A DNA stretch of 64,000 nucleotides from CAVXEH01 sp963805645. GTDB lineage: Bacteria; Chloroflexota; Limnocylindria; QHBO01. Location of the stretch: NCBI GenBank assembly GCA_963805645.1, contig CAWDVA010000004.1, positions 186,001 through 250,000 on the forward strand, read 5' to 3'. The notes below the pieces were generated by a model, which saw only the letters and a program-made list of their open reading frames with translations, was not told where the DNA came from and made no database searches. Positions 45,911 to 54,855 of this stretch are shown here, one piece after another (position 1 is the first letter of the stretch; the number at the start of each line of letters is the position of its first letter). The position numbers and the translations under genes are program-made.

Positions 45911-47293
45911 GTGCCCGCCCCGAACATGGACGTCATCGTCAGCCTCGCCAAGCGCCGCGGGTTCGTCTTCCCGTCGAGCGACATCTATGGCGGCATGGGC
46001 GGCTTCTGGGACTACGGCCCGCTGGGCGTCGAGCTGAAGAACAACATCAAGGCGGCCTGGTGGCGGGAGATGATCACCCTGCGCGACGACATCGTGGGGA
46101 TCGACGCGGCGATCGTCATGAACCCGCGCGTCTGGGAGGTCTCCGGCCACGTCGCCGGCTTCAGCGATCCCATGGTCGACTGCCGCAACTGCAAGCTGCG
46201 CTTCCGAGCGGACGACCTCAAGGGGCCGCCATCGGAGATCGCCTGCCCGAACTGCGGCCAGCGCGGCAGCCTGACCGATGCCCGCCAGTTCAACCTCATG
46301 TTCCAGACCCACGTCGGCCCGCTGGAGGAATCGGCGTCGGTCGCCTACCTGCGCCCGGAGACCGCGCAGGGGATCTTCGTGAACTTCGACAACGTGGCGA
46401 CCAGCATGCGGCGCAAGCTGCCGTTCGGCATCGGGCAGATCGGCAAGTCCTTCCGCAACGAGATCACGCCGGGGAACTTCATCTTCCGCGACCGCGAGTT
46501 CGAGCAGATGGAGATGGAGTTCTTCGTCCACCCTGAAGAGGAGGACCGCTGGTTCGGCTACTGGGTGAACGAGCGCATGCGCTGGTGGACCGATGTCATG
46601 GGGATCGCGGCCGAGCGGCTTCGCTTCCGGCCGCACGATCCCGACGAGCTCAGCCACTACTCGAAGCAGACGACCGACATCGAGTACCTCTTCCCCATGG
46701 GCTGGTCCGAGCTCGAGGGAATCGCTGATCGGACCGACTACGACCTCTCCGCGCACACCCGCGGCTCGGGGAAGCAGCTGGCGCTCTTCGACGAGGCGGC
46801 CGGGGAGCACATCACCCCGTTCGTCATCGAGCCGGCGATGGGCGTGGATCGCGCCCTCCTCACCGTTCTCATCGACGCGTACGAGGAGGAGCAGCTGGCC
46901 AAGGAGAAGCGCACCGTCCTCCACCTCGCCCCGGCGCTGGCACCGGTGAAGGCCGCGGTGCTGCCGCTGCTGCGCAATCGGCCCGAGCTGGTCGAGATGG
47001 CGCGTCGGCTCACCACGGAGCTCAAGCGCTCCGTTCCGGCCATGTACGACGACACCGCGAGCATCGGCAAGCTCTATCGACGGCAGGACGAGATCGGCAC
47101 CCCGTACTGCGTGACGGTGGACGTCGACTCCCTGGCCGATGGCGCCGCCACCATCCGGGAACGCGACTCGATGACCCAGGAGCGCGTGGCGCTGGACGCC
47201 ATCCCGCGCCGGATCGCCGACCTGGTCGCCGGGCGGGCGGCCTGGGATGCTCCCACGGCTCCGGGCACGGGCGGCGGGGACGGCGGGGCGTGA
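45911..47293 (+). CDS. glyS: Glycyl-tRNA synthetase (homodimeric, class II)
   Basis: 460 residues from a GTG with AAAGGAG 11 nt upstream, so the protein starts VPAPNMDVIVSLAKRRGF as homologues do; an in-frame GTG 18 codons earlier has no such site. Class II motif 2 is FRNEITPGNFIFRDREFEQM and motif 3 includes GMGVDRALLTVL-like AMGVDRALL. A CxxC pair occurs twice (CRNC, CPNC). It charges tRNA-Gly. Followed by a TPR gene with a 4-nt overlap. Confidence 0.96.
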   Translation: MPAPNMDVIVSLAKRRGFVFPSSDIYGGMGGFWDYGPLGVELKNNIKAAWWREMITLRDDIVGIDAAIVMNPRVWEVSGHVAGFSDPMVDCRNCKLRFRADDLKGPPSEIACPNCGQRGSLTDARQFNLMFQTHVGPLEESASVAYLRPETAQGIFVNFDNVATSMRRKLPFGIGQIGKSFRNEITPGNFIFRDREFEQMEMEFFVHPEEEDRWFGYWVNERMRWWTDVMGIAAERLRFRPHDPDELSHYSKQTTDIEYLFPMGWSELEGIADRTDYDLSAHTRGSGKQLALFDEAAGEHITPFVIEPAMGVDRALLTVLIDAYEEEQLAKEKRTVLHLAPALAPVKAAVLPLLRNRPELVEMARRLTTELKRSVPAMYDDTASIGKLYRRQDEIGTPYCVTVDVDSLADGAATIRERDSMTQERVALDAIPRRIADLVAGRAAWDAPTAPGTGGGDGGA

Positions 47294-48039
47294 CGCAGCT
47301 CTCGGCGCATGCCGAGGTGCAGGCCGCGCTCGAACGCGGTCAGTTCGACGAAGTCCTGGAGCGGACGGACGAGATGCTCGCGGCGCGACCCGGGGACGAT
47401 GCGGCGCACGAGCTGCGCTCGCGTGCCCTGCTGGCGCTCGATCGCCTCGACGAGGCGGAGCGCGAGGCATCGGACGCCCTCCGCCTGGATCCCGACGAGG
47501 TGCGCTACCGGGAGCTGCTCGCCGAGGTGCTTGCCGCCCGAGGCGCGCATCGCGATGCCGCGGCCGAGTTCGCGAGCCTCGCACGCGACGACCCGCGGCA
47601 GGCGGGCTGGACCGTCGCGGAAGCCCGTGAGCGCCTGGGTGCGGCCCAGCCGGAGATGGGCGTGGACGCCGCGCGTCGTGCAGTGCGGCTCGACGCCGGA
47701 GACTTCGCGGCGCAGCTGGCCCTTGCACAGGCGCTGGTTCGGACCGGCGACACGGCGGGCGCCCTTGACGCCGCGCTTCGCGCCGTGCACCTCCGCCCCG
47801 AGGATCGGCAGGCCCGCGAGGCGCTGGCGGATGCCCGCTGGCTGGCGGGCGATGCTCCTGCCGCACTGGACGACTTCGCCGTCCTCGCCACGGAGCTGCC
47901 GCGCGGTGACCGCGGGCGCGTCCTCCGCAAGGCGCGGGTCCTGTACCGGCAGCGGGTCACCGGTGCCGGTCGGCTCGTCGCCATCCTGCCCCCGGTCTTC
48001 TCGTTCGCCCTGCAACGTGGCTGGATCCACCTGGGATGA
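47290..48039 (+). CDS. TPR-repeat protein
   Basis: 249 residues, GTG start. Ala-rich helical repeats of about 34 residues run through the protein, e.g. LLALDRLDEAEREASDALRL and ALVRTGDTAGALDAALRAV. A hydrophobic stretch lies at the extreme C-terminus (VAILPPVFSFALQRGW). It has no signal peptide. Such proteins are adaptors; the partner is unknown. It overlaps glyS by 4 nt. Confidence 0.82.
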   Translation: MTQLSAHAEVQAALERGQFDEVLERTDEMLAARPGDDAAHELRSRALLALDRLDEAEREASDALRLDPDEVRYRELLAEVLAARGAHRDAAAEFASLARDDPRQAGWTVAEARERLGAAQPEMGVDAARRAVRLDAGDFAAQLALAQALVRTGDTAGALDAALRAVHLRPEDRQAREALADARWLAGDAPAALDDFAVLATELPRGDRGRVLRKARVLYRQRVTGAGRLVAILPPVFSFALQRGWIHLG

Positions 48040-48049
48040 GAGGCGCGCG

Positions 48050-48400
48050 ATGAGGGTCGGCGTGCTCCGCGAGCGGATGGCCGCGGCGATGGCCAGCGGG
48101 ATGCGACGGCCCGAGCCGGAGGTGGTGGCGCTCACCATCGATCGGACCAAGGCCATGGCGGTTGCCCTGACCGGGCTCAGCGACGACGACGAGGTCGAAG
48201 TCTCCGAGCTCGACGTGCCGACCGTGCGTGCCGCGGCAATCCTGGGCTTCCATCCCGAGCACGTGCGGCGTCTCATCCGTGGGGGCCGGCTGCGTGCCCA
48301 CCGCGTGGGCAGCGACTATCGGATCCGCGTCAACGACCTGTGGCCCCTCCTCGAGCTTCGGCACCGGGAGCCCGGGCGGCGCCGGATGCGGCGACGGTAG
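48050..48400 (+). CDS. Small excisionase/MerR-type helix-turn-helix protein
   Basis: 116 residues. The C-terminal half has VPTVRAAAILGFHPEHVRRL followed by RVGSDYRIRVNDLWPLL, the HTH_17 pattern of Xis-like DNA-binding proteins. The N-terminal half is unassigned. It follows the TPR gene by 10 nt. A role in local regulation is plausible but not shown; no phage genes are near. Confidence 0.8.
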   Translation: MRVGVLRERMAAAMASGMRRPEPEVVALTIDRTKAMAVALTGLSDDDEVEVSELDVPTVRAAAILGFHPEHVRRLIRGGRLRAHRVGSDYRIRVNDLWPLLELRHREPGRRRMRRR

Positions 48401-48442
48401 CGCGTCCCGGGCCCCGCCGGGCTGAGCCGGCGAGGCGGGCGG

Positions 48443-48448
48443 TACAAT
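48443..48448 (+). promoter_or_regulatory. -10 element for ppdK
   Basis: TACAAT lies 36 nt before the ppdK start used here and 12 nt before an earlier in-frame ATG. No -35 match. The upstream 40 nt are very GC-rich. Confidence 0.45.
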
Positions 48449-48484
48449 CGAGATTCCCAGATGCAACGAGGATCGCGATCTAGC

Positions 48485-51463
48485 ATGGCTACGACTGCCA
48501 AGAGAACCGCGAAGCGAAGCGCCAACCCCCGGTCGAGCGACGGCAACGGTACCGACGGCAAGCTGATCTACACCTTCTCGGAGGGAAACGCAGGGATGCG
48601 GGCCCTCCTTGGCGGCAAGGGTGCCGGGCTGGCGGAGATGACGAACGCCGGGCTGCCCGTCCCGCCGGGGTTCACGATCACGACCGAGGCGTGCAACGCC
48701 TACTACGACGCCGACCGGACCCTTCCCGAGGGGCTCTGGGACGACGTGCTCACCCACATGACCGCATTGGAGCAGGAGGCCGGCAAGGGTTTCGGGAGCA
48801 CGGAGAATCCGCTGCTCGTGAGCGTGCGCTCGGGCGCGGCCTTCAGCATGCCGGGGATGATGGACACCGTCCTCAACCTTGGCCTCAACGAGCAGACCGT
48901 GGCCGGGCTGATCCAGCTCACCGACAACGAGCGCTTCGGCTTCGACGCCTGGCGGCGGTTCATCGCCATGTTCGGTCGCATCGTCCAGGGAATTCCCGCC
49001 ACGGCCTTCGACGAGCCGCTCGATGCGCTCAAGGAGCAGCGCGGCGCGGCGGCCGACACGGACCTTTCCGCCGAGGATCTCAAGGGCCTCGCCAGCGAGT
49101 ATCTGCAGATCGTGCAGGAGCGCACCGGTGAGCCGTTCCCGACCGATCCGTACAAGCAGCTCGAGCTCGCGGTCCGCGCCGTCTTCGACAGCTGGTTCGG
49201 CAAGCGTGCCCATGACTACCGGGAGTTCAACAAGATCCCGCACGACCTGGGCACCGCGGTGAACATCGTGACCATGGTCTACGGGAACATGGGGTCCGAC
49301 TCCGGGACCGGTGTGGCCTTCACCCGGGATCCGAACACCGGCGCGCGGGAGATCTACGGCGAGTACCTGACCAACGCCCAGGGCGAGGACGTGGTCGCCG
49401 GTATCCGGACCCCGGCCAAGATCAGCCAGATGCGCGACGAGATGCCGGAGGTCTGGGGCCAGTTCGAGGAGATCGCCGAGAAGCTTGAGCGCCACTATCG
49501 CGACGTCCAGGACCTGGAGTTCACCATCGAGCGCGGCAAGCTCTACATGCTCCAGACCCGTTCGGCGAAGCGAACGGCGCCGGCCGCCGTGAAGATCGCG
49601 GTCGACATGGTCAGCGAGGGCATCCTCAGCAAGGAGGAGGCGCTCCAGCGCGTCGATCCGGCGCAGATCGTCCAGCTCCTTCTCCCGCGCTTCGACGAGG
49701 CGGCCAAGGCAAAGGCCCAGGACCGGTTCCTGGCCAAGGGCCTCAACGCGTCGCCCGGCGCCGCGACCGGGAGGGCCATCTTCGATCCCGACCGGGCGGT
49801 CGAGGCCAAGGAGGCCGGCGACCCGGTGATCCTGGTCCGCATCGAGACCTCGCCGGACGACGTCCATGGCATGCTCGCCGCGCGAGGGGTCCTCACCGCG
49901 CGCGGTGGCGCCACGAGCCATGCCGCGGTGGTGGCCCGCTCCATGGGCCTCCCCTGCGTCGCGGGCGCGGAGTCGCTGCAGATCGATTACGCGAAGCACC
50001 AGATGCGAGCCGGGACCGCGTCGGTCGCCGAGGGCGACATGATCAGCATCGACGGCACCACCGGCGAGATCTACGCGGGCGAGCTGCCCACCATCGAGGC
50101 TCGCTTCGAGGACGAGCACGACCTCGCGACCCTGCTCGGCTGGGCCGACGAGGTGCGTCGGCTCCAGGTCTGGGCCAACGCGGACTACCCGCGCGACGCG
50201 GAGCGGGCGCGCGCCTTCGGCGCGCAGGGCATCGGCCTTTGCCGCACGGAGCACATGTTCTTCGAGGAGGACCGGCTGCCCACCGTGCGGCGCATGATCC
50301 TGGCGGCCACACGAGCCACGGAGGCCAAGCGTCGCCGCGACGCCGGAGCCGAGCTCTCGGCCGAGGATCGCGAGACCGTCGAGACCTTCGATGCTGCGCT
50401 GGCGGAGCTCGAGAAGCTCCAGACCGATGACTTCGCGGGCCTCTTCCGGGCCATGGACGGCCTCCCGGTCGTCATCCGCCTCATCGACCCGCCGCTTCAC
50501 GAATTCCTGCCGAGCTACGAGGAGCTGCTGGTCGACGTCACGCGGCTCCAGGACCGGCTTTCCATGGAAGGCGACGGACGCTCACCGCTCGACGCGGTGG
50601 GGGACCGCGTGACGCCGGCGATCGAGAAGGGGCTGCAGAAGGTGCTCGGCAGGAAGGACGCCGGGCGGGCGATGAAGCTCCTGCGTCGCGAGGGCAGGGC
50701 CAGCGTCGCCGAGTCCGCGCCGCAGGAGGGCGATCTTCGCGCGGAGCTCGCCGAGAAGACGGAGCTGCTCCACGCGGTCGAGGCGATGCGGGAGCAGAAC
50801 CCCATGCTCGGGATGCGCGGATGCCGCCTCGGCCTCCTGATCCCGGACATCATCCGCATGCAGACGCGGGCCATCCTCGCCGCCGCGACGCGGGTCGCCG
50901 GCGAGGGCCTTACCCCGCTGCCGGAGATCATGATCCCGCTGGTCGGGCACGTGAACGAGCTGGCGGAGACGCGCCGCATCCTGGAGGCTGAGGTCGCGCG
51001 CATCGTGGCGGAGGCGGGTCAGCAGGTGAGCTACAAGTTCGGGACCATGATCGAGGTCCCGCGCGGCGCGCTCACCGCGGACCAGATCGCCGAGCACGCG
51101 GAGTTCTTCAGCTTCGGCACCAACGACCTGACCCAGATGACGTTCGGCTACTCACGGGACGATGCGGAGGGCAAGTTCCTCCTCCAGTACGTGGACCGCA
51201 AGATCCTGCCCGTCAACCCGTTCCAGGTGCTCGACACCGAAGGTGTCGGCCAGCTGGTGCGGATGGCGACGGAGAAGGGGCGCAAGACCCGCAAGGACCT
51301 CAAGGTCGGGATCTGCGGCGAGCACGGCGGAGACCCGCAGAGCATCGCGTTCTGCCATGAGGTTGGCCTGAACTACGTCTCCTGCTCGCCGTTCCGGGTG
51401 CCCGTGGCGCGCCTGGCGGCTGCGCAGGCGGCGATCGCCCAGACCGAGGAGCGCGACCGCTAG
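48485..51463 (+). CDS. ppdK: Pyruvate, phosphate dikinase
   Basis: 992 residues. It interconverts pyruvate, ATP and phosphate with phosphoenolpyruvate, AMP and pyrophosphate. The ATP-grasp domain opens with LLGGKGAGLAEM, the phospho-histidine is near residue 479 in GGATSHAAVVARS, and the PEP domain ends with ICGEHGGDPQSI holding the catalytic Cys. The ATG chosen has ACGAGGA upstream; an ATG eight codons earlier is closer to the -10. The first 30 residues are basic and low complexity. Confidence 0.97.
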   Translation: MATTAKRTAKRSANPRSSDGNGTDGKLIYTFSEGNAGMRALLGGKGAGLAEMTNAGLPVPPGFTITTEACNAYYDADRTLPEGLWDDVLTHMTALEQEAGKGFGSTENPLLVSVRSGAAFSMPGMMDTVLNLGLNEQTVAGLIQLTDNERFGFDAWRRFIAMFGRIVQGIPATAFDEPLDALKEQRGAAADTDLSAEDLKGLASEYLQIVQERTGEPFPTDPYKQLELAVRAVFDSWFGKRAHDYREFNKIPHDLGTAVNIVTMVYGNMGSDSGTGVAFTRDPNTGAREIYGEYLTNAQGEDVVAGIRTPAKISQMRDEMPEVWGQFEEIAEKLERHYRDVQDLEFTIERGKLYMLQTRSAKRTAPAAVKIAVDMVSEGILSKEEALQRVDPAQIVQLLLPRFDEAAKAKAQDRFLAKGLNASPGAATGRAIFDPDRAVEAKEAGDPVILVRIETSPDDVHGMLAARGVLTARGGATSHAAVVARSMGLPCVAGAESLQIDYAKHQMRAGTASVAEGDMISIDGTTGEIYAGELPTIEARFEDEHDLATLLGWADEVRRLQVWANADYPRDAERARAFGAQGIGLCRTEHMFFEEDRLPTVRRMILAATRATEAKRRRDAGAELSAEDRETVETFDAALAELEKLQTDDFAGLFRAMDGLPVVIRLIDPPLHEFLPSYEELLVDVTRLQDRLSMEGDGRSPLDAVGDRVTPAIEKGLQKVLGRKDAGRAMKLLRREGRASVAESAPQEGDLRAELAEKTELLHAVEAMREQNPMLGMRGCRLGLLIPDIIRMQTRAILAAATRVAGEGLTPLPEIMIPLVGHVNELAETRRILEAEVARIVAEAGQQVSYKFGTMIEVPRGALTADQIAEHAEFFSFGTNDLTQMTFGYSRDDAEGKFLLQYVDRKILPVNPFQVLDTEGVGQLVRMATEKGRKTRKDLKVGICGEHGGDPQSIAFCHEVGLNYVSCSPFRVPVARLAAAQAAIAQTEERDR

Positions 51464-51470
51464 ATCTCCG

Positions 51471-52172
51471 TCAGGAGGCAGCCGGCGTCGGTGTCGCCGA
51501 TGGTGTCGGCACCGGGGTCGGGGTCAGTGTCGGTGTCGCCGATGGTGTCGGCACCGGGGTCGGGGTCAGTGTCGGTGTCGCCGATGGTGTCGGCACCGGG
51601 GTCGGGGTCAGCGTCGGTGTCGCGATGGCCGTCGCGACGACGGTGGGTCGAGCAGTCGGGACCGGCGTGGGCTCGACGCGCGGAGCGGCCGTGGCCGTCC
51701 GCAGCGGGGCCGGCGTGGGTGTCGGCGCCGCGGTCAGGGACGGCGTGGCCGAGCCTGTACCGGACGCAACGGCACCCGCAGGCGTGGCCGTCTCACCGGA
51801 CACCAGTGCGGCGCCCGGGCTGCCGGTCGCGCCGAGCACCTCGCCGGCCTGCTCCGGGAAGAGCGTGAACGAGCCGGAGATGAGGGACCCGGCGCCGAAG
51901 GCCAGCAGGCCACCCGCAACGAGGAGGCCGCCCGTGGCAGCCGCGAAGCGACCCGCCTGGCGGAGGCCACCGGGCACGGCTGCGGCCGCGGGGCGCGATG
52001 CCGGCAGGGGTGCCAGCCCCGGATCAATTGCGCTCAGCGCATCGTGCGCGGCGATCCATCGGGCGCAGACCGGGCAGACCGCCGCATGGATCGCCAGGTC
52101 GCGTGGCGGCTCGCCATCGGCGCCGGCGTTGAGCCACTCGATGAAGCGCTCATGGAGGCCGCTGTCGCTCAT
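51471..52172 (-). CDS. Zinc-finger anti-sigma-like membrane protein with Thr/Pro tail
   Basis: 233 residues. The N-terminus has HAAVCPVC, the H-x3-C-x2-C signature of zinc-binding anti-sigma factors. A membrane helix (GGLLVAGGLLAFGAGSLISG) follows near residue 85, and the outer part is a Thr/Pro/Ala-rich tail made of repeats of TPTLTPTPVPTPSA. The ATG overlaps the upstream sigma-like gene (ATGA), so the two are probably partners. No anti-sigma activity can be proven from sequence. Confidence 0.8.
   Translation of the reverse strand: MSDSGLHERFIEWLNAGADGEPPRDLAIHAAVCPVCARWIAAHDALSAIDPGLAPLPASRPAAAAVPGGLRQAGRFAAATGGLLVAGGLLAFGAGSLISGSFTLFPEQAGEVLGATGSPGAALVSGETATPAGAVASGTGSATPSLTAAPTPTPAPLRTATAAPRVEPTPVPTARPTVVATAIATPTLTPTPVPTPSATPTLTPTPVPTPSATPTLTPTPVPTPSATPTPAAS
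51487..51612. repeat. 42-bp tandem repeat, three identical units
   Basis: Three perfect copies of a 42-bp unit (starts at 51487, 51529 and 51571) and a partial fourth from 51613. The unit is a multiple of three and encodes 14 residues of the Thr/Pro tail on the - strand. Perfect identity suggests recent expansion, so copy number may vary between strains. Confidence 0.95.
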
Positions 52173-52783
52173 GCGGGACTCCTGGCGGGACCCAGCGTGC
52201 GCTCCGCCGCGGCTCGGATGCGCCCGGCGAGCGGTCCGAGCGCCGTGGTGCTCCGCATCACCGGCGTGACGCTCGGACCGGTGCCCAGGTAGGCATCCAG
52301 GAACTGGCTCCGGGCACGCGCCAGCATCCTGGCAAGGACGGCGGGACGGTAGCGCAGCACGCCCTCCAGGTCGCGCGGGTCCAGCGCCTCGATCCAGCCG
52401 GCCACGAGGGCCACCCGGTGGGGTTGATCGAGGCCGCTGAGGGCGGCGAACGCCGTCGCGTCGACGCCCAGCGATGCCAGCGCTCGGCGGCGCTCGTCCT
52501 CTGTCGGGCCCGGTCCGCGCTGGCGTTGTCGGGCGAGGGCGCGGACGACGTGGGTCCGAAGCCACGCCGCCGCGCGATCCGGATGGCGGAGCGCATCGGC
52601 GCGGCGAACGCCATCGGCCAGGGCCTCTGCCGCCAGCCGCTCGGCGAGCCGCCGGTCGCCCACGCTGATCAGCAGGGCGAATCCGTGGAGGCGCGCGCCA
52701 TGCAGGTCGCGAAAGGCGGCACGCAGCAGCCCCTCGTCAGCGCTCGGTCGGTGCCGCTGGATGGCCGTGGCGGTGCCCTCCAC
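52169..52783 (-). CDS. Degenerate ECF-like sigma factor
   Basis: 204 residues from a GTG with GGGGGGA before it. The first half resembles sigma region 2 (LLRAAFRDLHGARLHGFALL, LAERLAAEALADG, AAWLRTHVVRALA) and the second half region 4 (ALSGLDQPHRVALVAGW, ARSQFLDAYLG), but both are degenerate and the DNA-recognition helix is weak. The downstream anti-sigma-like gene supports the call. It could also be an inactive relative. Confidence 0.65.
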   Translation of the reverse strand: MEGTATAIQRHRPSADEGLLRAAFRDLHGARLHGFALLISVGDRRLAERLAAEALADGVRRADALRHPDRAAAWLRTHVVRALARQRQRGPGPTEDERRRALASLGVDATAFAALSGLDQPHRVALVAGWIEALDPRDLEGVLRYRPAVLARMLARARSQFLDAYLGTGPSVTPVMRSTTALGPLAGRIRAAAERTLGPARSPA

Positions 52784-52819
52784 GATGCGTCCCCCCGTTG
52801 ATGCGGTGGAGTCAGGGCG

Positions 52820-52825
52820 AGTGTA
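52820..52825 (-). promoter_or_regulatory. Possible -10 for the sigma-like operon
   Basis: TACACT on the - strand, about 37 nt before the GTG of the sigma-like gene. No -35 of standard type, which would be expected if the operon is autoregulated by its own sigma factor. Confidence 0.3.
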
Positions 52826-52908
52826 GTGCACCCCGGTCGTGCGATGGGCCTTCCGTCCCCTGGGCGGATTGAACCAATCGGCCAGCGGGCCCGTACTTGA
52901 CTTAGTGG

Positions 52909-52945
52909 TAGAATGCACATCCCGCCCTTGACAAACCCCTTGACA
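52909..52945 (+). promoter_or_regulatory. Upstream region of dnaG with two TTGACA repeats
   Basis: A TAGAAT hexamer is followed by two perfect TTGACA hexamers spaced 12 nt apart (52928 and 52940), each within a CCTTGACAA block. No good -10 lies 16-18 nt after either TTGACA, so they may be a protein-binding direct repeat rather than -35 boxes. The remaining 195-nt divergent region shows no gene. Confidence 0.35.
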
Positions 52946-52977
52946 AGCCCCCACGCGCGTAGGAACCTGCCCACCGC

Positions 52978-54855
52978 ATGACGAGTGCCGGCATCTCCGC
53001 CGAGATCAAGTCCCGCCTGCCCGTCGCCGAGCTCATCGGCGAGACGGTCATGCTCAAGCGGGCCGGATCGGCGTACAAGGGCCTCTGCCCGTTTCACGCG
53101 GAGAAGACCCCCTCGTTCATCGTGAGCCCGGATCGCGAGAGCTGGCACTGCTTCGGCTGCGGCAAGCGCGGGGACATCTTCGACTTCGTCATGGAGCGCG
53201 ATGGGCTCGACTTCCGGGAGGCCCTTACCCGGCTGGCGGACAAGGCCGGCGTGGAGCTCTCGGAGCGCACGGCCCGCGAGGACCGTCGACGACGGCGGCT
53301 GCGGGAGGCGCTCGAGGCGGCCGTCGCCTGGTATCGCGAGGTCCTGGTGCGCACACCGCAGGGGGAGCGGGCCCGTGCCTACCTGGTGGAGCGCGGCTTC
53401 AGCGAGGAGACCCTGGATCGCTTCGCGGTGGGCTACGCGCCGAATGCATGGGAGGCGCTGACCAAGCGGCTCGCCGCCCGTGGATTCAGCGCCCGGGAGC
53501 TGCTCGACGCCGGGCTCGCCAGCCCGTCGAACCGCGGCGGCGTGATCGACCGGTTCCGGGGCCGCGTGATCATTCCGATCCGGGATGCCTCGGGGCGTGC
53601 GACGGGTCTCGGCGGCCGGATCCTCCCCGGCGCGGATGGCCCGAAGTACCTGAACTCGCCGGCGACGCCGCTGTTCGACAAGAGCCGGACGCTCTTCGGC
53701 ATCGACCTCGCCAAGGGGGCTATCCGGAAGGAGAAGCTGAGCGTCATCGTCGAGGGCTATACCGACGTCATGGCTGCCCACCAGGCCGGATTCGCGAATG
53801 TGGTCGCCTCCCTGGGCACGGCGCTCACCGCCGGCCAGGTGGAGTTGGCGACGCGCTATGCCGATGCCGTCGCCCTTGCCTATGACGTCGACCTGGCTGG
53901 CGAGGCGGCCACGCAGCGAGGGCTGCTGGAAGAGCTGGGTCCCGACGCCGCGGTGAGCAAGGTTCGGGTGATTCGCATCCCGGCCGGGAAGGATCCCGAC
54001 GAGCTCATCAGGACGGACCCGGACGCCTGGCGGGCCGCGGTGCAGGAGGCGAAGCCGGTGATCGAATACTTCATCGACCGCGCATCGGCCGATGTCGACC
54101 TCGGCAGCGTGGCCGGGCGCCGGGAGGTGACGGGCCGCGTGCTTGCCATCCTCAAGCGGGTGCCGGATGCGGTCGAGCGAGCCCTGTACCTGCAGCAGCT
54201 GGCGCGCGTCGTGAACGTCGAGGAGCGGACGCTGTCCGATGCCCTCGAGCGCGCGCCCGTCATCCGTCGGCCGGCGCGCCAGTCCGATCGCCCGACGGAA
54301 CCCGATGAGGTGGACCGGGTGCTCGGGCCGCTGGAGCGCGAGGCGCTCGAGCTGCTCCTGCGCTTTCCCGTCCTGGCCGCGGAGCTCGAGGATGATCCCT
54401 TGCCCTTCGGCGAGGCGATCGCGATCCAGCTTGCCCGGGCCCTGCGAGAGCGGGCGCGGTCCGCAGCCGCCGCCGGCGAGCTGCCGGCGCGCGCGGAGGC
54501 GGCGGATCTCGATGCGTTCATCGGGAGCCTCGATCCCGCGTCGGCGTCACTGGCGCGCGACCTGCTTGCCGGGGCGGCGGGCCGACGCGACGAGTCCGGC
54601 CGCTGGTCCAGCGAGCCCCCGCTCGACCCGGTGACCGCCCGCGAGGACCTGCGGATCTGTCTGCTGCGGCTCGGTGTCCTGCGAATCGAGGAGGAGCTGC
54701 GCGACGCGCGCGTGCTCCTGGAGGAGGCCCAGCGCGAGGGCGAGCAGGGGCGGCTGGCGGAGATTGAGACGGCGATCGGCGGGCTGCACCGCCGCAGAGA
54801 GGCACTTACCAAGGCAATACGGATGCCGGCCGAGACGGCCGGCGCGAGGAGGTGA
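52978..54855 (+). CDS. dnaG: DNA primase
   Basis: 625 residues. The zinc finger uses Cys37, His40, Cys58 and Cys61. The catalytic core has FRGRVIIPIRD and the TOPRIM motifs IVEGYTDVMAAH and AYDVDLAGEAA; the second normally reads DGD, here DVD, with both aspartates kept. The C-terminal DnaB-interacting part is helical and Arg/Glu-rich. It synthesises RNA primers at the fork. It overlaps rpoD by 4 nt. Confidence 0.97.
   Translation: MTSAGISAEIKSRLPVAELIGETVMLKRAGSAYKGLCPFHAEKTPSFIVSPDRESWHCFGCGKRGDIFDFVMERDGLDFREALTRLADKAGVELSERTAREDRRRRRLREALEAAVAWYREVLVRTPQGERARAYLVERGFSEETLDRFAVGYAPNAWEALTKRLAARGFSARELLDAGLASPSNRGGVIDRFRGRVIIPIRDASGRATGLGGRILPGADGPKYLNSPATPLFDKSRTLFGIDLAKGAIRKEKLSVIVEGYTDVMAAHQAGFANVVASLGTALTAGQVELATRYADAVALAYDVDLAGEAATQRGLLEELGPDAAVSKVRVIRIPAGKDPDELIRTDPDAWRAAVQEAKPVIEYFIDRASADVDLGSVAGRREVTGRVLAILKRVPDAVERALYLQQLARVVNVEERTLSDALERAPVIRRPARQSDRPTEPDEVDRVLGPLEREALELLLRFPVLAAELEDDPLPFGEAIAIQLARALRERARSAAAAGELPARAEAADLDAFIGSLDPASASLARDLLAGAAGRRDESGRWSSEPPLDPVTAREDLRICLLRLGVLRIEEELRDARVLLEEAQREGEQGRLAEIETAIGGLHRRREALTKAIRMPAETAGARR

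Noticed and set aside
44519..47866. 1115-codon open frame on the - strand
   Set aside because: It lies opposite the YcaQ-like gene, glyS and the TPR gene, all with clear family motifs. It is an antisense artefact of high-GC codon bias.
48050..48400. Phage excisionase marking a prophage
   Set aside because: Only the HTH type matches; flanking genes are housekeeping and no phage genes are near.
51487..51612. CRISPR-like array
   Set aside because: The units are contiguous with no spacers and lie inside a coding frame.
51491..51868. Open frame on the + strand across the 42-bp repeats
   Set aside because: It is the antisense of the Thr/Pro tail; the - strand frame has the zinc motif, the membrane helix and the overlap with the sigma-like gene.
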